Shown piece by piece: positions 20,891-33,667 of a stretch of 64,000 nt of DNA. Positions within the stretch are counted from its first letter, which is position 1. Each line of letters begins with the position of its first letter. Source of the stretch: Brucella oryzae (GTDB lineage: Bacteria > Pseudomonadota > Alphaproteobacteria > Rhizobiales > Rhizobiaceae); assembly GCA_012103035.1 (NCBI GenBank), contig JAAVLL010000001.1:369501-433500 (forward strand). The letters run 5' to 3'. The notes beneath the pieces are model-generated. The model was given only the letters and a program-made list of their open reading frames with translations, was not told where the DNA came from and did no database searches. A program made the translations under genes and the position numbers.

Positions 20891-23800
20891 TTGTCTTTCG
20901 CCCCAAAGCCTATCCGGAAAATTCTGGTCGCCAACCGATCTGAAATCGCAATCCGCGTATTCCGCGCCGCCAATGAGCTGGGCCTCAAAACGGTGGCTAT
21001 ATGGGCCGAGGAAGACAAACTTTCCCTGCATCGCTTCAAGGCCGATGAAAGCTATCAGGTCGGTCGCGGGCCTCATCTGGACCACGATCTTGGCCCGATT
21101 GAAAGCTATCTTTCCATTGACGAGATTATCCGCGTCGCCAAGCTTTCGGGTACCGATGCAATCCACCCCGGCTACGGCCTTCTGTCGGAGAGCCCGGAAT
21201 TTGCCGAGGCTTGTGCAGAAAATGGTATTATCTTCATCGGGCCGAAGCCGGAGACCATGCGCCGCCTTGGCAACAAGGTTGCAGCACGCAATCTGGCTAT
21301 CGAAATCGGCGTGCCGGTAGTTCCGGCCACTGATCCGCTTCCTGATGATATGGAAGAGGTGAAGAAGCTTGCGGCAGAAATCGGCTATCCGCTGATGCTG
21401 AAGGCGAGCTGGGGCGGTGGCGGTCGCGGCATGCGCGCCATCCGCGCCGAAGCCGATCTTGCCCGCGAAGTCACGGAAGCCAAGCGTGAGGCCAAGGCGG
21501 CATTCGGCAAGGATGAGGTCTATCTCGAAAAGCTGATTGAACGTGCGCGCCATGTCGAAGTGCAGATATTGGGCGACACCCATGGCAATGCGGTCCATCT
21601 TTTCGAGCGTGACTGCTCCATCCAACGGCGAAACCAGAAAGTCGTGGAGCGGGCGCCGGCACCTTATCTCGATGACGTGCAGCGTCAGGAGCTGGCAAGC
21701 TATGGCCTGAAGATTGCCCATGCCACAGATTATATCGGCGCGGGTACAGTCGAGTTTCTCATGGATGCCGATAGCGGCAAGTTCTATTTCATCGAGGTCA
21801 ACCCGCGTATTCAGGTCGAGCACACCGTTACCGAACAGGTGACCGGTATCGATATCGTCAAGGCGCAGATCCATATCCTCGAAGGCTTTGCTATCGGCAC
21901 ACCGGAATCGGGCGTGCCGCGCCAGGAAGACATTCGCCTCAATGGCCATGCGCTTCAGTGCCGTATCACCACGGAAGACCCCGAACAGAACTTCATTCCT
22001 GATTACGGACGCATTCAGGCCTATCGCTCGGCATCGGGTTTTGGCATCCGTCTGGATGGCGGTACGGCCTATTCGGGTGCGTTCATCACCCGCTATTACG
22101 ATCCGTTGCTGGTCAAGGTGACCGCCTCAGGCGCAACGCCTCTGGAAGCCATTCGCCGAATGGATCGCGCCTTACGTGAATTCCGCATCCGCGGTGTGGC
22201 GACGAATCTTACCTTCCTCGAAGCGATCATCAATCATCCGAAGTTTCAGGCAAACGACTACACGACGCGCTTCATCGACACGACGCCGGAGCTATTTGAG
22301 CAGGTCAAGCGACAGGATCGCGCCACCAAGCTTTTGACCTATATTGCCGACGTGACGGTCAACGGCCATCCGAGACCAAGGGGCGTGCAAAGCCGGCTAA
22401 GGATGCCGCCAAGCCGCGTGTGCCGTGGTTCGGCACCAAGCCGGTCGCCGATGGCACCAAGCAGCGTCTGGATCAGCTTGGGCCGAAGAAATTTGCGGAA
22501 TGGGTGCGCAACGAAAAGCGTGCGCTGATTACCGACACGACCATGCGTGACGGCCATCAGTCGCTACTGGCGACGCGTATGCGCACTTACGACATTGCCC
22601 GCATTGCCAATTCCTATGCGCAGGCACTGCCGAACCTGTTCTCGCTGGAATGCTGGGGCGGCGCGACCTTCGACGTCTCCATGCGTTTTCTCACCGAAGA
22701 CCCGTGGGAGCGTCTGGCACTGGTGCGCGAAGGGGCGCCCAATCTCCTGTTGCAGATGCTTCTGCGCGGAGCCAACGGGGTTGGCTACAAATCCTATCCC
22801 GACAATGTGGTGAAGCATTTCGTGCGTGAGGCGGCACGCGGCGGCATTGATCTGTTCCGCGTTTTCGACAGTCTCAACTGGGTAGAGAACATGCGCGTGT
22901 CGATGGACGCGGTGCTGGAGGAAAACAAGCTCTGCGAAGCGGCTATCTGCTACACGGGCGATATCCTCAATCCTGAACGCGCCAAATATGATCTCAAATA
23001 TTACGTCAATCTGGCGAAGGAAGTTGAAAAAGCTGGCGCGCATATCATTGCGGTGAAGGATATGGCGGGGCTTTTGAAGCCTGCCGCAGCCCGCGCCCTG
23101 TTCAAGGCGCTGCGCGAAGAAACCGATCTGCCGATCCATTTCCATACGCATGATACGTCGGGCATTTCGGCGGCGACCGTTCTTGCCGCGATCGATGCGG
23201 GCGTGGATGTGGTCGATGCGGCGATGGATGCGCTGTCCGGCAACACATCGCAGCCTTGCCTTGGTTCCATCGTTGAGGCGCTGCACGGTTCAGAACGCGA
23301 TCCGGGCCTCGATCCGGATTCGATCCGCCGCATCTCCTTCTACTGGGAAGCCGTACGCAACCAGTATGCGGCCTTCGAAAGCGACCTCAAGGGACCGGCT
23401 TCCGAAGTTTACCTGCATGAAATGCCGGGTGGCCAGTTCACCAATCTGAAGGAGCAGGCCCGTTCGCTGGGGCTTGAAACCCGCTGGCACGAGGTGGCGC
23501 AGGCCTATGCCGATGTGAACCGCATGTTCGGCGATATCGTCAAGGTCACGCCATCCTCCAAGGTTGTGGGCGACATGGCACTGATGATGGTCAGTCAGGA
23601 TCTGACGGTTGCCGACGTCGAAAACCCGGCAAAGGACATTGCTTTCCCGGATTCCGTGGTGTCGATGATGCGCGGCGATCTTGGCCAGCCGCCATCGGGA
23701 TGGCCGAAGGCGCTTCAGAAAAAGATTCTGAAGGGCGAAGAGCCGTTTACCGTGCGTCCTGGTGCCCTGCTGGAACCTGCTGATCTGAACGCCGAGCGTG

Positions 23801-24366
23801 AAGGCTTCGAGGAGACCGTCGATCGCAAGATTTCCGATCAGGAGTTCGCGTCGGCGCTGATGTATCCGAAGGTCTTCACCGATTATGCATCCGCGCAGGA
23901 AACCTACGGCCCAACAAGCGTTCTGCCAACACCGGTCTATTTCTATGGCCTGAAGCCGGAAGAAGAAGTCTTCGTCGATCTGGAACGCGGCAAGACGCTG
24001 GTGATCGTCAATCAGGCGATGAGCGAGACCGACGAGAAGGGCATGGTGACCGTGTTCTTCGAGCTGAACGGTCAGCCACGACGCATCAAGGTGCCGAACC
24101 GCGCCAAAGGCGCTTCCGGCGGTGTCCGTCGCAAGGTAGAAGCCGGGAACGACCGCCAAGTCGGCGCGCCGATGCCGGGCGTTGTCTCCACGGTTGCTGT
24201 TGCGACCGGCCAGACGGTTACGCAGGGAGACGTTCTGCTTTCCATCGAAGCGATGAAGATGGAAACGGCTATCCATGCCGAACGCGACGGCACGATAGCA
24301 GAAGTGCTGGTGCGCCCCGGAGAGCAGATCGATGCCAAGGATCTTTTGGTCGTCTATTCGGAATAG
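20891..24366 (+). CDS. pyc: Pyruvate carboxylase, TTG start, one frameshift
   Basis: This biotin enzyme makes oxaloacetate from pyruvate, bicarbonate and ATP, replenishing the TCA cycle. It has about 1158 residues, the full single-chain length. In order: biotin carboxylase (KILVANRSEIAIRVFRAANE; ATP-grasp loop KASWGGGGRGMR; EVNPRIQVEHTVTE), carboxyltransferase (TDTTMRDGHQSLLATRMRT, HFHTHDTSG), and biotinyl domain with the acceptor lysine in SIEAMKMETAIHAE. The frame changes near 22373 in the inter-domain linker. The start is TTG at 20891, supported by AGGAG 7 bases upstream and by alignment of LSFAPKPIRKILVANR; the longer upstream frame has no such support. Confidence 0.96.
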
Positions 24367-24420
24367 TTTTTGGATTCAGCTGGGACGGGATAGTTTCAGG
24401 CTCCTGCGCACCACGCTTCC

Positions 24421-24512
24421 CCTCATCCTGAGCCTGTCGAAGGACGAGGGTAGGCGCTCTGCGTTTCTCTCGCCCTTCGAGACGCCGTTTTCAACGGCTC
24501 CTCAGGATGAGG
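24421..24512. repeat. Inverted repeat, widespread proteobacterial intergenic type
   Basis: CCTCATCCTGAG (24421-24432) is matched perfectly by CTCAGGATGAGG (24501-24512). The interior holds further paired tracts (GTCGAAGGACGAGG, then TCGCCCTTCGAGACG). This sequence type is very common between genes in alphaproteobacteria. Confidence 0.7.
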
Positions 24513-24608
24513 AAAAGGAAGCATATTCTTTGAACCAATAAGCTTGCAAGGTCATGCCCGTTACAGGGCGCGGTATTTCGTTTGCGGTTGCAGGGCTCTC
24601 AAAATCTG

Positions 24609-24646
24609 TTATGCATGTTTGTGCCGATTTATGCATGATTGTGCAT
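24609..24646. promoter_or_regulatory. Direct-repeat operator candidate before the DeoR gene
   Basis: TATGCATG-T-TTGTGC and TATGCATG-A-TTGTGC are 20 bases apart start to start, followed by a partial third ATGATAGG. Spacing of about two helical turns on one face suits a DeoR-type tetramer. Binding is inferred. Confidence 0.45.
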
Positions 24647-24652
24647 GATAGG

Positions 24653-25444
24653 ATGGTGATGATGACAGAGCTTCTGCTTCACGAAAGACAGGCGCGCATT
24701 CAGGAACTGCTACAACAGTCGGGCCGTGTGCTGGCGGTTGAATTGGCGGAAAGCTTCGGCGTGTCCGAAGATACGATCCGGCGCGATCTTCGCGAGATGG
24801 CGGCGGCGGGGCTTTGCAGGCGTGTCTATGGCGGCGCGTTGCGCGCGGTGCCTGAGCCCTCTCCGCTTGCTGAACGGAATTCCGAGCGACCACAGGCGAA
24901 GGCTGCACTGGCCGCAGCCTTGGTGGAACTGGTCGAACCCGGCATGACCGTGTTTCTCGATGCGTCTTCGGTGAACACGGCTCTGGCGCGGCTTCTGGTC
25001 GAACGCGGTGAAGCCATTACCGTCGTCACCAATACGCCGTCCATTGCTGCAATTCTCATGGGCTCATCGGAGATCGAGCTGATCATGATCGGCGGACCTA
25101 TCGACCGGCGGGTGAGTGCTGCCGTTGGTGCGCGTGCCTTGCGCGATGCTGAATTGTTGCGCCCTGATCTCTGTGTTTTGGGTGCGTGCGGTATTGCCGC
25201 CGAAATCGGCGTGACGGCACTGCATCTGGACGATGCGGAATTCAAACGGGTGATTGCCGGGCGCAGCCGGATAGTGGCGCTTGCCATTACAAGCGACAAG
25301 CTTGGTACGGTTGCCGCCCATGACGTCGTTCCCTTGGCTGATGTCGGTGTCATGGCTGTCGAATATGATGCGGATGAAGCAGCGCTTGCGCCCTATGCGG
25401 CATCAGGTATGAAGATTTTACGTGCGGCAGCGGACCGCAACTGA
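24653..25444 (+). CDS. DeoR/GlpR-family transcriptional regulator
   Basis: This sugar-phosphate-responsive repressor has about 260 residues and is intact. The N-terminal winged helix has the DeoR signature ELAESFGVSEDTIRRDLREM (residues about 27-46) and CRRVYGGALRA. The C-terminal sensor domain (GMTVFLDASSVNTALARLLV, then ITVVTNTPSIAAIL) is the isomerase-like fold that binds phosphorylated sugars. Several ATGs (24653, 24659, 24662) could start it. An MFS transporter follows after 7 bp and is probably co-transcribed, suggesting control of uptake of an unidentified sugar. Confidence 0.9.
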   Translation: MVMMTELLLHERQARIQELLQQSGRVLAVELAESFGVSEDTIRRDLREMAAAGLCRRVYGGALRAVPEPSPLAERNSERPQAKAALAAALVELVEPGMTVFLDASSVNTALARLLVERGEAITVVTNTPSIAAILMGSSEIELIMIGGPIDRRVSAAVGARALRDAELLRPDLCVLGACGIAAEIGVTALHLDDAEFKRVIAGRSRIVALAITSDKLGTVAAHDVVPLADVGVMAVEYDADEAALAPYAASGMKILRAAADRN

Positions 25445-25451
25445 GGGATAG

Positions 25452-26644
25452 ATGGAACAGGTTTCCGGACGAGAAGATGCGGCGCCTGCGCGTGCGCCGA
25501 TTATAACCAGAGAGCGGATTGCCGTTGCGCTTCTCTTTCTGATGAACGGTTATATTTTCGGTGGCTGGGCCCCGAAAATCCCGGAATTCGCCGCGCGTCT
25601 GGGGCTCGACAGCGCCGGTATGGGACTGATGATCCTCGTCTTCGGCCTTGGTTCCCTGGCCATGATGCCTGTTGCAGGCGCTCTGTCCGCACATCGCGGT
25701 TCGGGCCTTGTGGTGCGCATTTTTGCACTTACCTTTATCCCCGCACTGTTGGTGATCGCGCTGGTGCCGAATGTGGTCACGGCTGTGATCGTGATGTTCT
25801 ATTTCGGCGGGACCATGGCTGCGATGGATGTCTCCATGAATGCCAATGCGGTGGCCGTCGAAAGAAGATGCGCCGGGCGATCATGTCCTCCTGCCATGCT
25901 TTCTGGAGCCTTGGCGGTCTCATCGGTGCCGCGACGGGCGGTTTTCTCATCGCGCAATTCGGGTCGACCGTTCATGCGCTGGTCACGACGATTGTCGCCG
26001 CCATCCTGATCGCCATTGCCTGGCCTTCGATCATTCCGGATACGGAGCATCATCACCCCAGTGGCGAAAAGCAGAAACTTACCTTGCCGCGCAGTCCTCT
26101 ACCCTGGCTTGTCGGTGTCATGGCGCTGTTTTCCATGGTGCCGGAAGGGGCGATTCTCGATTGGGGCGCCTATCATATGCGCCAGGACTTGGGCGCGTCC
26201 GTTACGGTCGCGGGCTTCGGGTTTGCGGCATTTTCGGGTTCAATGGCGATCATGCGTTTTGCAGGCGATCTGGTGCGTGATCGTTTCGGTGCGGTTAAAA
26301 CGCTGCGCGCCTGCACGATCATCGCTATCATCGGAATGCTGATCGTCGGTTTCGGAAACAGCTCGGCAACCGCGATTGTCGGCTTTGCGATCTGCGGGAT
26401 CGGCATTTCCAATATGGTGCCGATAGCCTTCTCGATGGCTGGCAACATGCCGGGTGTCAACCCAAGCGTCGGGCTGTCGATAGCCACAACGCTCGGTTAT
26501 TCCGGCATGTTGGTGGCGCCCTCCCTGATTGGCTTTGTTGCCAAGCACAGTGGCTTCGGCGTGGTGTTTCTGGCGCTTCCGGCTCTGCTGCTGGTGGTGC
26601 TGGCCTTCTCAAGTCTGGCCCGATACGCGGATCAAAAACATTAG
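25452..26644 (+). CDS. MFS transporter, one frameshift
   Basis: This major-facilitator permease has about 398 residues and twelve membrane segments. The cytoplasmic loop motif after segment 2 and the run MNGYIFGGWAPKIPEFAARL, then GFGFAAFSGSMAIMRFAGDL, place it with sugar or drug-like MFS proteins related to fucose-permease-type carriers. The frame changes near 25863, between NANAVAVE and MRRAIMSSCHAFWSLGGL. It directly follows the DeoR gene, so it is likely that regulator's target. The substrate cannot be told from the sequence. Confidence 0.85.
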
Positions 26645-26660
26645 CCTCCAAATACTGAGT

Positions 26661-27451
26661 TCATTCCGCCGTCCAGCCGCCGTCAACGGAATGGCAGCGC
26701 CGTTGATCTGCGCTGCCGCATCGCTTGCGAGGAAAACGGCCACGGCGCCGATCTGTGCGGTAGTGACGAATTCCTTCGTCGGCTGCTTGTCGAGCATCAC
26801 GTCGCGGATCACGGTTTCCCGATCCATGTGATAGGCTTTCATCTGGTCCGGTATCTGTGCCTCGACAAGCGGGGTCAGAACGTAGCCGGGACAGATGGAA
26901 TTGGCGGTGATCTTTGCGGTTGCAAGTTCCAGCGCCAGCGTTTTAGTGAAGCCGACAATGCCGTGCTTGGCGGCCACATATGCCGATTTGAACGGCGATG
27001 CCACGAGGCCGTGTGCTGAAGCGATATTGATGATGCGGCCCCAGCCGCCCTTGCGCATATGCGGGATCGCGGCAGCCGAGGTGTGAAAGGCCGATGTCAG
27101 GTTTATCGCGATGATGCGGTCCCATTGCTCGGTCGGAAATCCCTCGACCGGAGATACATGCTGAATACCGGCATTGTTGACGAGAATGTCCACACTGCCG
27201 AACTGCTCTACCGTTTCTGCGATCAGCTCGCGGCATTGGTCGGCCTTCGACATGTCGGCAGCGATATAGACCGCGCTGACGCCATGTTCCGAGCCCAGCT
27301 TGGCCGCGAGCGCATGGTCCTCATCATGGTCGGTGAATGAGTTGATCACGACGTTGTGTCCTGCCGCCGCCAGTGCATGGGCTATACCAAGTCCGATCCC
27401 GGAATTCGATCCGGTGATGATTGCGGCCTTGCGGGCAGATGGGTTGGTCAT
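26661..27451 (-). CDS. 3-hydroxybutyrate dehydrogenase (SDR), one frameshift
   Basis: This short-chain dehydrogenase of about 263 residues interconverts 3-hydroxybutyrate and acetoacetate with NAD, in ketone body or PHB breakdown. It has the cofactor motif TGSNSGIGLGIA near the N-terminus, NNAGIQHVSPVE, and catalytic Tyr and Lys in SAYVAAKHGIVGFTK. SPVEGFPTEQWDRIIAINL is typical of 3-hydroxybutyrate dehydrogenases. The frame changes near 26680; the corrected end reads PLT-DGGWTAE with TGA at 26661. It starts at 27451 after GGAG. Its 3' end converges on the MFS gene (16-bp gap). Confidence 0.88.
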
Positions 27452-27606
27452 TGGCGGCTCCTCCTTGTCAATCACGACATAATGAGAGGGCGACATTGCC
27501 TCGGCAAGCGATTATATAAAGCGAAAGCCGGATATACGCAGACCCAGATAAATGCGGGCGTTGACATTCGCGTCGCGCTGCGCCACCTGAAAACAGGTAC
27601 AGTTAA

Positions 27607-29836
<2,230 letters not shown>

Positions 29837-29951
29837 CTGGCCACAACGATCAGCACAGGCTTTTTCATTTGAACGTCACGAAACAGCGTGTTGCGACTGG
29901 TTTTCCCGGTTGGATTATGGAATCGGGTTCAAACTTGTTAAGGAATGGTTT

Positions 29952-30708
29952 ATGTCGCTTGGAGGCGCAGCAGGCGGGTGGACGTGGCGAAAATCATCCT
30001 CAAGAGCAAGAACGGACGCAATTATCTGGCAGACCCGTTTGGGGCGGCGGATTGCTCTCGCGCTCAAGATTCTCGTGATTCTAGCCGTGCTGCCGATTTT
30101 CCTGCTTCTTGTGTATTCCGTGCCCTTCGTCCGCCCGATTTCGACCTTGATGGTCAAGGACTACGTTCTATTGCAGGGCGTGGATCGCAGATGGGTCAGT
30201 ATCGATGATGTCGCGCCGGTTCTCGTCAATTCGGTGATGATGGCTGAGGACGGCCAGTTCTGCAGTCATGGCGGGGTGGATTGGCATCAGCTGGGGCTGG
30301 TTCTGGATGATGCAGGCGAGGGTGGGCCGAGCCGCGGCGCTTCCACGATCACGATGCAGACCGTGAAGAACCTCTTTCTCTGGAATGGGCGCTCTTATGT
30401 CCGCAAAGGGCTCGAATTTCCGCTGGCGCTGGCTGCTGATGGTATTCTGTCCAAAAGCGAATAATGGAAATCTATCTGAATATTGCAGAATGGGGCCGGG
30501 GATTTATGGGATCGAGGCTGCAGCCCAGCATTATTTCAAGCGCCCGGCAGCAAAACTCAATGCCCGGCAATCCGCGCTGCTTGCCGTCACGCTCCCCAAC
30601 CCGACATTGCGCAACCCTGCCAAGCCGACGCGCAACATGCAGCGCATTGCCCGGATCGTCGCCGGTCGTGCCGCACGATCAGGCCCCTATGTGGTTTGCG
30701 TGCGATAA
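29952..30708 (+). CDS. mtgA: Monofunctional peptidoglycan glycosyltransferase MtgA, two frameshifts
   Basis: This membrane-anchored GT51 enzyme polymerises lipid II into glycan strands; about 250 residues. The single N-terminal membrane segment ([20 protein letters not shown]) is followed by the catalytic motifs: [17 protein letters not shown] with the catalytic Glu, [16 protein letters not shown], and [15 protein letters not shown]. Frame changes occur near 30462 and 30497, each with the protein continuing. No transpeptidase domain follows, so it is the monofunctional form. It is divergent from ispA. Confidence 0.93.
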
Positions 30709-30857
30709 ATACGTGATACGAAAAAAGATCAGACTCCCGCTGGTCAAATGCCGTGAGAGCGTGTATAGGCACCTGACTTTCCGGAATTTTGTCCGCTGTG
30801 ACAGGCTCCACCGGGGCCGTGCCGGACGTTTATTGACCGATCAGTGGAGCTGGATCC

Positions 30858-31037
30858 ATGGCAGTACCTAAAAGAAAAACGTCTCCGTCGAAGCGCGGCA
30901 TGCGCCGTTCGGCTGACGCTCTGAAGGCCCCGACCTATGTCGAGGACAAGAACTCGGGCGAACTTCGTCGTCCGCATCATATCGATCTGAAGAGCGGTAT
31001 GTATCGCGGCCGTCAGGTCCTCGAAGCTAAGGAATAA
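30858..31037 (+). CDS. rpmF: 50S ribosomal protein L32
   Basis: A 59-residue basic protein of the large ribosomal subunit, intact. The sequence begins [20 protein letters not shown] and contains [20 protein letters not shown], matching alphaproteobacterial L32, which lacks the zinc-binding cysteines of other L32 forms. It stands alone, 150 bp after mtgA, and is followed by a terminator. A TTATTGACC stretch about 25 bases upstream could be part of its promoter. Confidence 0.96.
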   Translation: MAVPKRKTSPSKRGMRRSADALKAPTYVEDKNSGELRRPHHIDLKSGMYRGRQVLEAKE

Positions 31038-31073
31038 GTCTGACGCTGCATTGCAGCCGAAAGATGGTTTTCA

Positions 31074-31112
31074 AAAACGCCGTTCTCGTTGATCGGGAGC
31101 GGCGTTTTCTTT
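31074..31112 (+). terminator. Terminator after rpmF
   Basis: AAAACGCCG (31074-31082) and CGGCGTTTT (31100-31108) form the stem, followed by CTTTG. Confidence 0.8.
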
Positions 31113-31182
31113 GTGCCAGTTTTCTGCAAGCTACATGAAAAGGCCGCATGAAGCGGCCTTGATCGCGGACTATTGTTGAAAG

Positions 31183-31614
31183 TCAACCTGCGTCAGATGC
31201 AAAGCCTGCGCCGTCGATACCGGCGATGGCTGCAGCCTCGTCATTGTCCGACGTATCGCCGGAAATGCCGACTGCACCGAGAATTTCACCGCCTGCATCC
31301 TTGATCAGAACGCCGCCCGGTACAGGCACGATCTTGCCGCCCGATACGCCCGAAAGTCCTTCCAGAAAATGCGGGCGATCCTTTGCCTGGTTGTTCAGCC
31401 AGCGCGAGCCGGTGCCGACCGCAAGCGCGCCATAGGCCTTGCCCGAGCCGATCTCGAAGCGGAGCATCGACGCGCCGTCCTGACGCTGGAAAGCCTTCAC
31501 ATGGCCACCGGCATCGAGAACGCAAACAGCAAGCGGCTTCATTTTCAGTTCCTCGGCCTTGGCAAAAGCCCCGGCGATGATCGTATTGGCGCGTTCGAGC
31601 GTCAGTGAAGGCAT
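31183..31614 (-). CDS. GlcG/HbpS-family protein
   Basis: This 143-residue single-domain protein is intact. The sequence (LTLERANTIIAGAFAKAEEL, then PLAVCVLDAGGHVKAFQRQD) and the Gly-rich stretch GGKIVPVPGGVLIKDAGGEI, then LGAVGISGDTSDNDEAAAIA, identify the GlcG/HbpS (DUF336) fold. Members are linked with heme binding or with glycolate and propanediol pathways, but most lack a proven function. There is no signal peptide, so it is cytoplasmic. It is transcribed alone, divergent from the thiolase gene. Confidence 0.85.
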   Translation of the reverse strand: MPSLTLERANTIIAGAFAKAEELKMKPLAVCVLDAGGHVKAFQRQDGASMLRFEIGSGKAYGALAVGTGSRWLNNQAKDRPHFLEGLSGVSGGKIVPVPGGVLIKDAGGEILGAVGISGDTSDNDEAAAIAGIDGAGFASDAG

Positions 31615-31799
31615 GGATATCTCCTATTCTATAGCGAAATGTAATTTAGCGGCCATGGCTGGCGATGCACAGCCGAATGCTTCTCGCCATAGGAAAAACA
31701 CTTTATCGATTTTCATGAAGACGGTTGCAGGCGCACACCAAAGCTTGCCAAGGTTGGAATTTTGGTCTTTGTGTTGCACAATATTTCAAGGAGGAAAGA

Positions 31800-32984
31800 A
31801 TGTCCGACCAGAAAGCCATCGTCATTGCCAGCGCGGCGCGTACCGCAGTGGGCGCTTTCAACGGTGCGTTTGCCAATATCCCCGCACATGAATTGGGCGC
31901 GACGGTTATCAAAGGCGCGCTGGAACGCGCCGGTGTGGCGGCGACGGATGTGGACGAGGTTATTCTCGGACAAGTGCTGACGGCAGGTGAGGGGCAGAAC
32001 CCGGCACGACAGGCGGCAATGGACGCTGGTTGCCCGAAGGAGACGACCGCATTTTCGATCAACCAGCTGTGCGGTTCCGGTTTGCGGGCTGTTGCGCTCG
32101 GCATGCAGCAAATTCTTTCCGGCGATGCCAGGATCATTGTGGCGGGCGGTCAGGAATCCATGTCGATGGCGCCTCATTGCGCACATTTGCGTTCGGGCGT
32201 GAAGATGGGTGATTTCAAGATGGTCGACACCATGCTGAAGGATGGCCTGATCGATGCCTTTAATGGCTATCACATGGGGATCACGGCGGAAAACATTGCC
32301 CGCCAGTGGCAATTGACCCGTAGCGATCAGGATGAGTTTGCGCTGGCCTCCCAGCAGAAGGCTGAGGCGGCACAGACCGCCGGAAGGTTCGAGGATGAAA
32401 TCGTTCCCTTCATCGTAAAGGGTCGCAAGGGTGATGTCGTTGTTTCGGCGGACGAATACATCCGTCCTGGCACGACGATGGAGGCATTGGCGAAGCTAAA
32501 GCCTGCCTTTGACAAGGAAGGTACAGTGACTGCAGGCAATGCGTCCGGTATTAATGACGGTGCTGCGGCTGTCGTGCTGATGGATGCGGATGAAGCAGCC
32601 AAACGCGGTGTGAAGCCGCTCGGACGTATCGTTTCCTGGGCAACGGCTGGTGTCGATCCGTCGATCATGGGAACCGGTCCGATTCCGGCAACGAAGAAGG
32701 CGCTGGAAAAGGCTGGCTGGAGCGTCGGCGATCTCGATCTGGTCGAGGCCAATGAAGCCTTTGCAGCACAGTCCTGCGCTGTCGTGCGCGATCTCGGTCT
32801 CAATGCGGATATCGTCAATGTGAATGGCGGAGCTATCGCTATCGGTCATCCGATCGGTGCGTCAGGCGCGCGCGTGCTGACGACACTGCTTTACGAAATG
32901 AAGCGCCGCGATGCCAAACGCGGTCTGGCGACACTTTGCATCGGCGGCGGCATGGGTGTCGCCTTGTGCGTCGAGCGCGATTGA
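31800..32984 (+). CDS. phbA: Acetyl-CoA C-acetyltransferase (thiolase)
   Basis: This biosynthetic thiolase has 394 residues from ATG 31800 and is intact. It condenses two acetyl-CoA into acetoacetyl-CoA, the first step of PHB synthesis, or cleaves acetoacetyl-CoA. The acyl-accepting Cys is in [15 protein letters not shown], the His in [16 protein letters not shown], and the second catalytic Cys in [17 protein letters not shown] choose the ATG at 31800 because AAGGAGGAAAGA precedes it; an upstream frame extension has no such site. Together with the 3-hydroxybutyrate dehydrogenase 4 kb away it fits PHB metabolism. A terminator follows. Confidence 0.95.
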   Translation: MSDQKAIVIASAARTAVGAFNGAFANIPAHELGATVIKGALERAGVAATDVDEVILGQVLTAGEGQNPARQAAMDAGCPKETTAFSINQLCGSGLRAVALGMQQILSGDARIIVAGGQESMSMAPHCAHLRSGVKMGDFKMVDTMLKDGLIDAFNGYHMGITAENIARQWQLTRSDQDEFALASQQKAEAAQTAGRFEDEIVPFIVKGRKGDVVVSADEYIRPGTTMEALAKLKPAFDKEGTVTAGNASGINDGAAAVVLMDADEAAKRGVKPLGRIVSWATAGVDPSIMGTGPIPATKKALEKAGWSVGDLDLVEANEAFAAQSCAVVRDLGLNADIVNVNGGAIAIGHPIGASGARVLTTLLYEMKRRDAKRGLATLCIGGGMGVALCVERD

Positions 32985-33005
32985 TCTTTCCATTCCAAAC
33001 ATTGA

Positions 33006-33039
33006 GGCGGGCAAAGAATACACTCTGCCCGCCCTTTTG
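33006..33039 (+). terminator. Terminator after the thiolase gene
   Basis: GGCGGGCA and TGCCCGCC form an 8-bp stem, followed by CTTTTG. Confidence 0.8.
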
Positions 33040-33216
33040 TTTCCGCAATGACACATTTGAAATCAGTGTTGTTGGCATGATGAAACTGCCGGAAAAGTTA
33101 ACGTGAGATTGGAGACGGGGTTATTAAAGTCCGTTCGTATCTGGTTTTCTATGGCGTATAGCGACAATCGCCCACCAGATATTGTGAGAACAAATGCAGA
33201 AACCTTGCTGATCACC

Positions 33217-33238
33217 GATTCGTCGCCGATTCGTTCCG
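33217..33238. repeat. Direct repeat with two phased GANTC sites, copy 1
   Basis: GATTC at 33217 and at 33228, 11 bases apart. The whole 21-base unit recurs exactly at 33499. Likely CcrM methylation targets. Confidence 0.7.
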
Positions 33239-33490
33239 GCTTTGGCCTGAAGGTTAATGAAAATCGGATTTCCATCTGTTGCCACATTAATGAACTATCA
33301 GTATTCATTAAGAATTTCTGAAGAGTCGCATTGTGGTTAGAACATTCGGTTGACAGATTTTGTTAAAAGTTAACAGCAAGCTTGTTTTGTATTGGGAGAA
33401 GACAGAAAACCGGAACATCCGATTCATCATATTGTAGGGGTTTGCGGTAAGACCACTATATGTTGCCGTGAACAAAAGGCGAAGTTCTCC

Positions 33491-33525
33491 GAGTCAGCGA
33501 TTCGTCGCCGATTCGTTCCAGAGTC
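33491..33525. repeat. Direct repeat with four GANTC sites, copy 2
   Basis: GAGTC at 33491, GATTC at 33499 and 33510, GAGTC at 33521. The last three are exactly 11 bases apart, so they lie on one face of the helix. Confidence 0.7.
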
Positions 33526-33667
33526 GTTCCAATTGTTAACCGACAAGTTGTTGACCGGCTGCACACCGGTCGTCGAAACGTTGGTAGTTCGTCCTTGCTT
33601 AAACTTAACAGGAGCGCTTTCGGTACAGGCCGTATAGTGCTATCGCAAAACCAGCATCCTGCCCGTT

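Larger units (their letters stand above)
33040..33667. other. Long non-coding region with clustered GANTC and TTAA sites
   Basis: These 628 bp have no supportable gene and are visibly richer in A and T than their surroundings. Eight GANTC sites fall within 309 bp (33217, 33228, 33323, 33421, 33491, 33499, 33510, 33521). The 21-base sequence GATTCGTCGCCGATTCGTTC plus C is present twice, at 33217 and 33499. TTAAC or TTAA half-sites occur near 33099, 33121, 33253, 33287, 33307, 33363, 33369, 33536, 33600 and 33605. This is probably the regulatory region of the helicase gene downstream, possibly cell-cycle controlled. Confidence 0.55.

Noticed and set aside
33103..33637. Two short open frames (72 and 81 codons) in the GANTC-rich region
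   Set aside because: No ribosome-binding sites, no family resemblance and A/T-rich composition unlike coding DNA here; treated as non-coding.
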